In this document: in pieces, positions 61,116-64,000 of the stretch
How the letters are laid out: each line of letters opens with the position of its first letter
How positions within the stretch are numbered: position 1 is the first letter of the stretch
Assembly: GCA_018697195.1 (NCBI GenBank)
Contig: CM031858.1
Coordinates: forward strand, 105,063,406-105,127,405
Length of the DNA: 64,000 nucleotides
From: Certhia americana
Taxonomy: Eukaryota > Chordata > Aves > Passeriformes > Certhiidae
Reading direction: 5' to 3'
Translations under genes and position numbers: made by a program
Notes under the pieces: generated by a model
Databases searched by the model: none
What the model saw: the letters and a program-made list of their open reading frames with translations, nothing else
Told to the model about the DNA's origin: nothing

Positions 61116-64000
61116 GGCCATCTTCCAAATTCTCTCTTTGGGTTAAGTAAGTCACTGAAAATATTCCCATTTTCTTAAGGAAGGTCTAAGTGCAGAAAAA
61201 ATTCATGAAAACTATTACAAATTATAACGTTGGAGAATAAATGCAACAATTCTGACTGCAAAATGATAATTGTGAATGGAATTCATAACGGGACGTCTTG
61301 ATAGCTAGCAGGAACACTTAAAGCTGTGACTTTTAGAAAGTCTCCAGGTCTGTTGACAGTTAGATCACAGTTTATTTAGGAGCCAATGTAGATTAAGATT
61401 CAAATAGGAATTGTCCAAGCCTTACAGTTTTGGTCTTCAGTTCATGTAGTTCATATTTTCATTTTAAAGGGCTGTATCTGATTAGCCCACTGTGCATTTT
61501 TCTGTATTCTCAAATGTTTAATAATAAATGATAGAGGAAGCTGCAGGTCAGATTAATTAGTCTTTTTTGACTCTGTGTGTGTACATTAACATTACTGAAT
61601 GGCCTGTTACTGCTTGATTAAGCCCACAACATAATTCTTTGTATTGATTAGGTACCATGCAGGTGCCCCAAGTTCAGCTATTCAAAGTTATGGCAGACAT
61701 CTAAGTCAGATGTTACTGCTACTGCTTCTGCATGTTAGCAAATGCCCCAATTAAAACAGGACAGGATTTTTCCAATAAAATAGAATAGGCATGAGAGGTT
61801 TTGCTGGAAAAGTGCCATACTCTTGATTAAATTCATCAGGCTAAATACTCTTTTTATTTCCCCCGAAACATAGCAGGAAGCCTTTCTGCATAGAGCATTG
61901 GTTGTTACACAACAAACCTATTGAAGATACAAAAGTCACGACTGAGGCAATGTGATTACATGGACTCCCTTACTGGAGGACAGACCTCTCCTGGAAAGTT
62001 ATGTACCCATAGCTTCCATTTCTCCCAGAAGCCAATTAGTGTTGATAGATTGTGTACATTTTCCACAAACACTGGAAGTGGGTTTCATCTCAAGCAGCTT
62101 TAGACACTTACAACATGTATGGGATATATCAGAGCTGCTCTGTTAGATTCCCTTTATTGTCAGCAGGGAGAAGTAGGTACCAAGAAAAATGATTCATCTG
62201 ACCTGCCTTAGAAACCTGCTGAAGGACGAGATGACTCATACTTCAGCAAATTGTATTACTTTCCATTGATAGGAAAAGAAGTTCAGACAAGTAGCCTGAC
62301 TGCAAGTAAATCCCACACAAAGAAACAACACTGATCCATAAATCTGCGACAACAGAAGTCTTGCAATAAAAGGGACAAACAGCCTCATTCCTACAGAAGA
62401 GCCACATTTTCAGTGTACCTGCTTCTAAAATTATTAAAACAAACCCAGATAAAGAAGTGCTATGATCAAAACTGCAAGTCATGCAAGTTTGGAAACCAAA
62501 CTTTTTCATATATTGAAGGGTTTTTACATTGATAAAGCCATAGGAGATAAGAATGAAAGTTTCTTTTTCAGAATCTTTATATATCTGAATCATATTACAT
62601 TATCTCTCTGAACCTTTATTTGGCCACCAACCAGTACAGTTTCTTCTGAGTATCATCAAGTATACCTTGCAGCAAGCAGCAAAAAAGAAAAAAATCTTTT
62701 TTTGGAATTCTCCCTGTTTCTCTCTGGGAGGGTAAAGGTCCTCCAAATCTGAAATCTACAGGTACCACTCTAACCAACAGAAAGTTCACAATCAGCTCAC
62801 CACAAGTCCTTCTGGTCCTATTGTTTCATCATTATAGTCAACTATTTCCTAGAGCCTTATTTGAGGAATTATGTCATTTGGTGAAAATCTGCCTAAAACT
62901 ACTCCCTTTTGTCTTTTTTTTTTCTTTTTCTTCTTTATTCAAATGTAAAAAAAAAAAAAAAAAAAACCCAAACCTCATTTTTTCTCTGATGACTGCAGAA
63001 GAAAGTTAAAAAACGTAACTGGGAGAAAGTGCTCAGCCAGAATGAAAAGAAACAGGGACAGAAGTTCCCGAGCTGCCCTGGTGGCTGTAAGGCTGCCAGG
63101 CAGTATCCCAACCCCAGAGCTCAACATCACCTCTTGCCTAAGCCCTCTGTCCTACCCCCCCACAGCGCCCATCTCTGCTGCAATTCCAGCTGCCCAGAGT
63201 GACTCTCTGAGTCATCACAGTTTCAGCACCACATAATCCTGAAGGGGATGTGAAAAGAGTAAGTTGAGGCTGTAGGGGCAAATGCACATGCACCAAAGGA
63301 AAAGGAAAGTTAAAATGGTAGGGGCATGGTAAGTGTGGTCACAGAACAAAAACATGACACAGACAGAAAGCTAAGGAAAGGAAAAATTGTCCTGGATGGC
63401 TCCACAATGCAGAGCCCTGAGTGTGACAGAAGGAGCACAACTTTAACATGAAGAGGTCATCACCACGGAGAAAAGTAACTAGAGAGGACAAACTTTCATC
63501 AAAAGGGAGATGAAAGCATCTAGCAGGTGATGATGATGATGGACATTCAGCAAACTACAAGCTCATTTAGAAAAACTACAGGAAGTTTCTCAATAATTTA
63601 TTCTGGATCTTCTTAATAAAGAGAAGTGAAGCTTATTTTTGAACATTGTAATCACAGAAAAATGATGAAGAGTCCCCTTTTTTCTCAAGAATCGAGTAAA
63701 GGAGAAAAACCTGCTGTGCTGCTTTCCCACAATTTAGCACATGGGCACCAAAATAACAAAGCCTCTCCAAAGGTAATTACCCTTTTTGACCTGAATGGCT
63801 GATCACTGTTATTGAGGCTGTGGTCACACATCCTGATCTCCCTGCAGCAGAGTCAAGTGAAGACACTGCCAGCCCTGCCTTGTTCCCAGCTGTTTATCTG
63901 CACTGTTTGCTGGGGTTACTGACTTGTGGACCTGCTGGCATGACTATTCAGTCAAGCGCTCTCTACTTCAATAAAAGCAAGTCAGATGAGCTGAAGTGTC
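61116..64000. other. Noncoding DNA to the window end
   Basis: No gene or repeat family is recognised. A run of 20 A lies at 62947-62966 after a T-rich stretch. The segment 63040-63240 is more GC-balanced and carries a 64-codon plus frame without a known domain. A short GAT repeat is at 63529-63540. Confidence 0.5.
62947..62966 (+). repeat. (A)20 run
   Basis: Twenty uninterrupted A. It is preceded by pyrimidine-rich DNA rather than a recognisable SINE or processed transcript body, so it is treated as a mononucleotide repeat. Confidence 0.97.

Overview
This window looks like vertebrate nuclear DNA, most likely from a bird and possibly a songbird. It is AT-rich and gene-poor. No open frame reads as a cellular protein; the longest is about 190 codons and lies in a GC-rich repeat. 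There are no operons, Shine-Dalgarno sites or bacterial genes. The main markers are five CR1 LINE 3' fragments, some ending in the avian CR1 tail (repeats of ATTCTGTG), and an ERVL-type solo LTR of the kind common in bird genomes. A broken betaretrovirus-like gag matrix region and a tRNA-Ile-derived head like that of passerine TguSINE1 are also present. L1, Alu and B1 were not seen. These assignments rest on recalled family consensus sequences, not on a database search.

Layout. 1-6.4 kb: AT-rich DNA with a CR1 reverse-transcriptase fragment (785-1385) and an older LINE relic (4325-4640). 6.5-6.9 kb: a clear CpG island with a CTCF-like motif, the best promoter candidate. 6.9-19 kb: no recognisable feature. 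19.0-19.9 kb: a solo LTR (minus) and a MIR relic (minus). 21.1-21.4 kb: CR1 3' end. 21.4-30 kb: unannotatable DNA with a strong minus-strand G-quadruplex motif (24.77 kb) and a polypurine tract (26.9 kb). 30.3-31.9 kb: a GC-rich stretch with a 10-bp minisatellite and a second CTCF-like motif. 33.9 kb: L2/MIR tail. 35.5-36.5 kb: the longest CR1 copy. 36.5-56 kb: mostly featureless, with a perfect 13-bp inverted repeat, a 42-bp tandem duplication, another CR1 end (45.1-45.5 kb), an AT microsatellite and the tRNA-Ile-like head (51.0 kb). 56.2-57.0 kb: retroviral gag remnant on the minus strand. 59.8-60.1 kb: a minisatellite whose units each carry a splice-donor consensus on the minus strand. 60.7-61.1 kb: a further CR1 3' end. 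61.1-64 kb: nothing recognised.

No set of genes works together here. The window is best read as intergenic DNA or one very large intron, with two GC islands that may be transcription starts or insulators. I found no convincing new biological system. The most unusual object is the splice-motif minisatellite near 59.8-60.1 kb.
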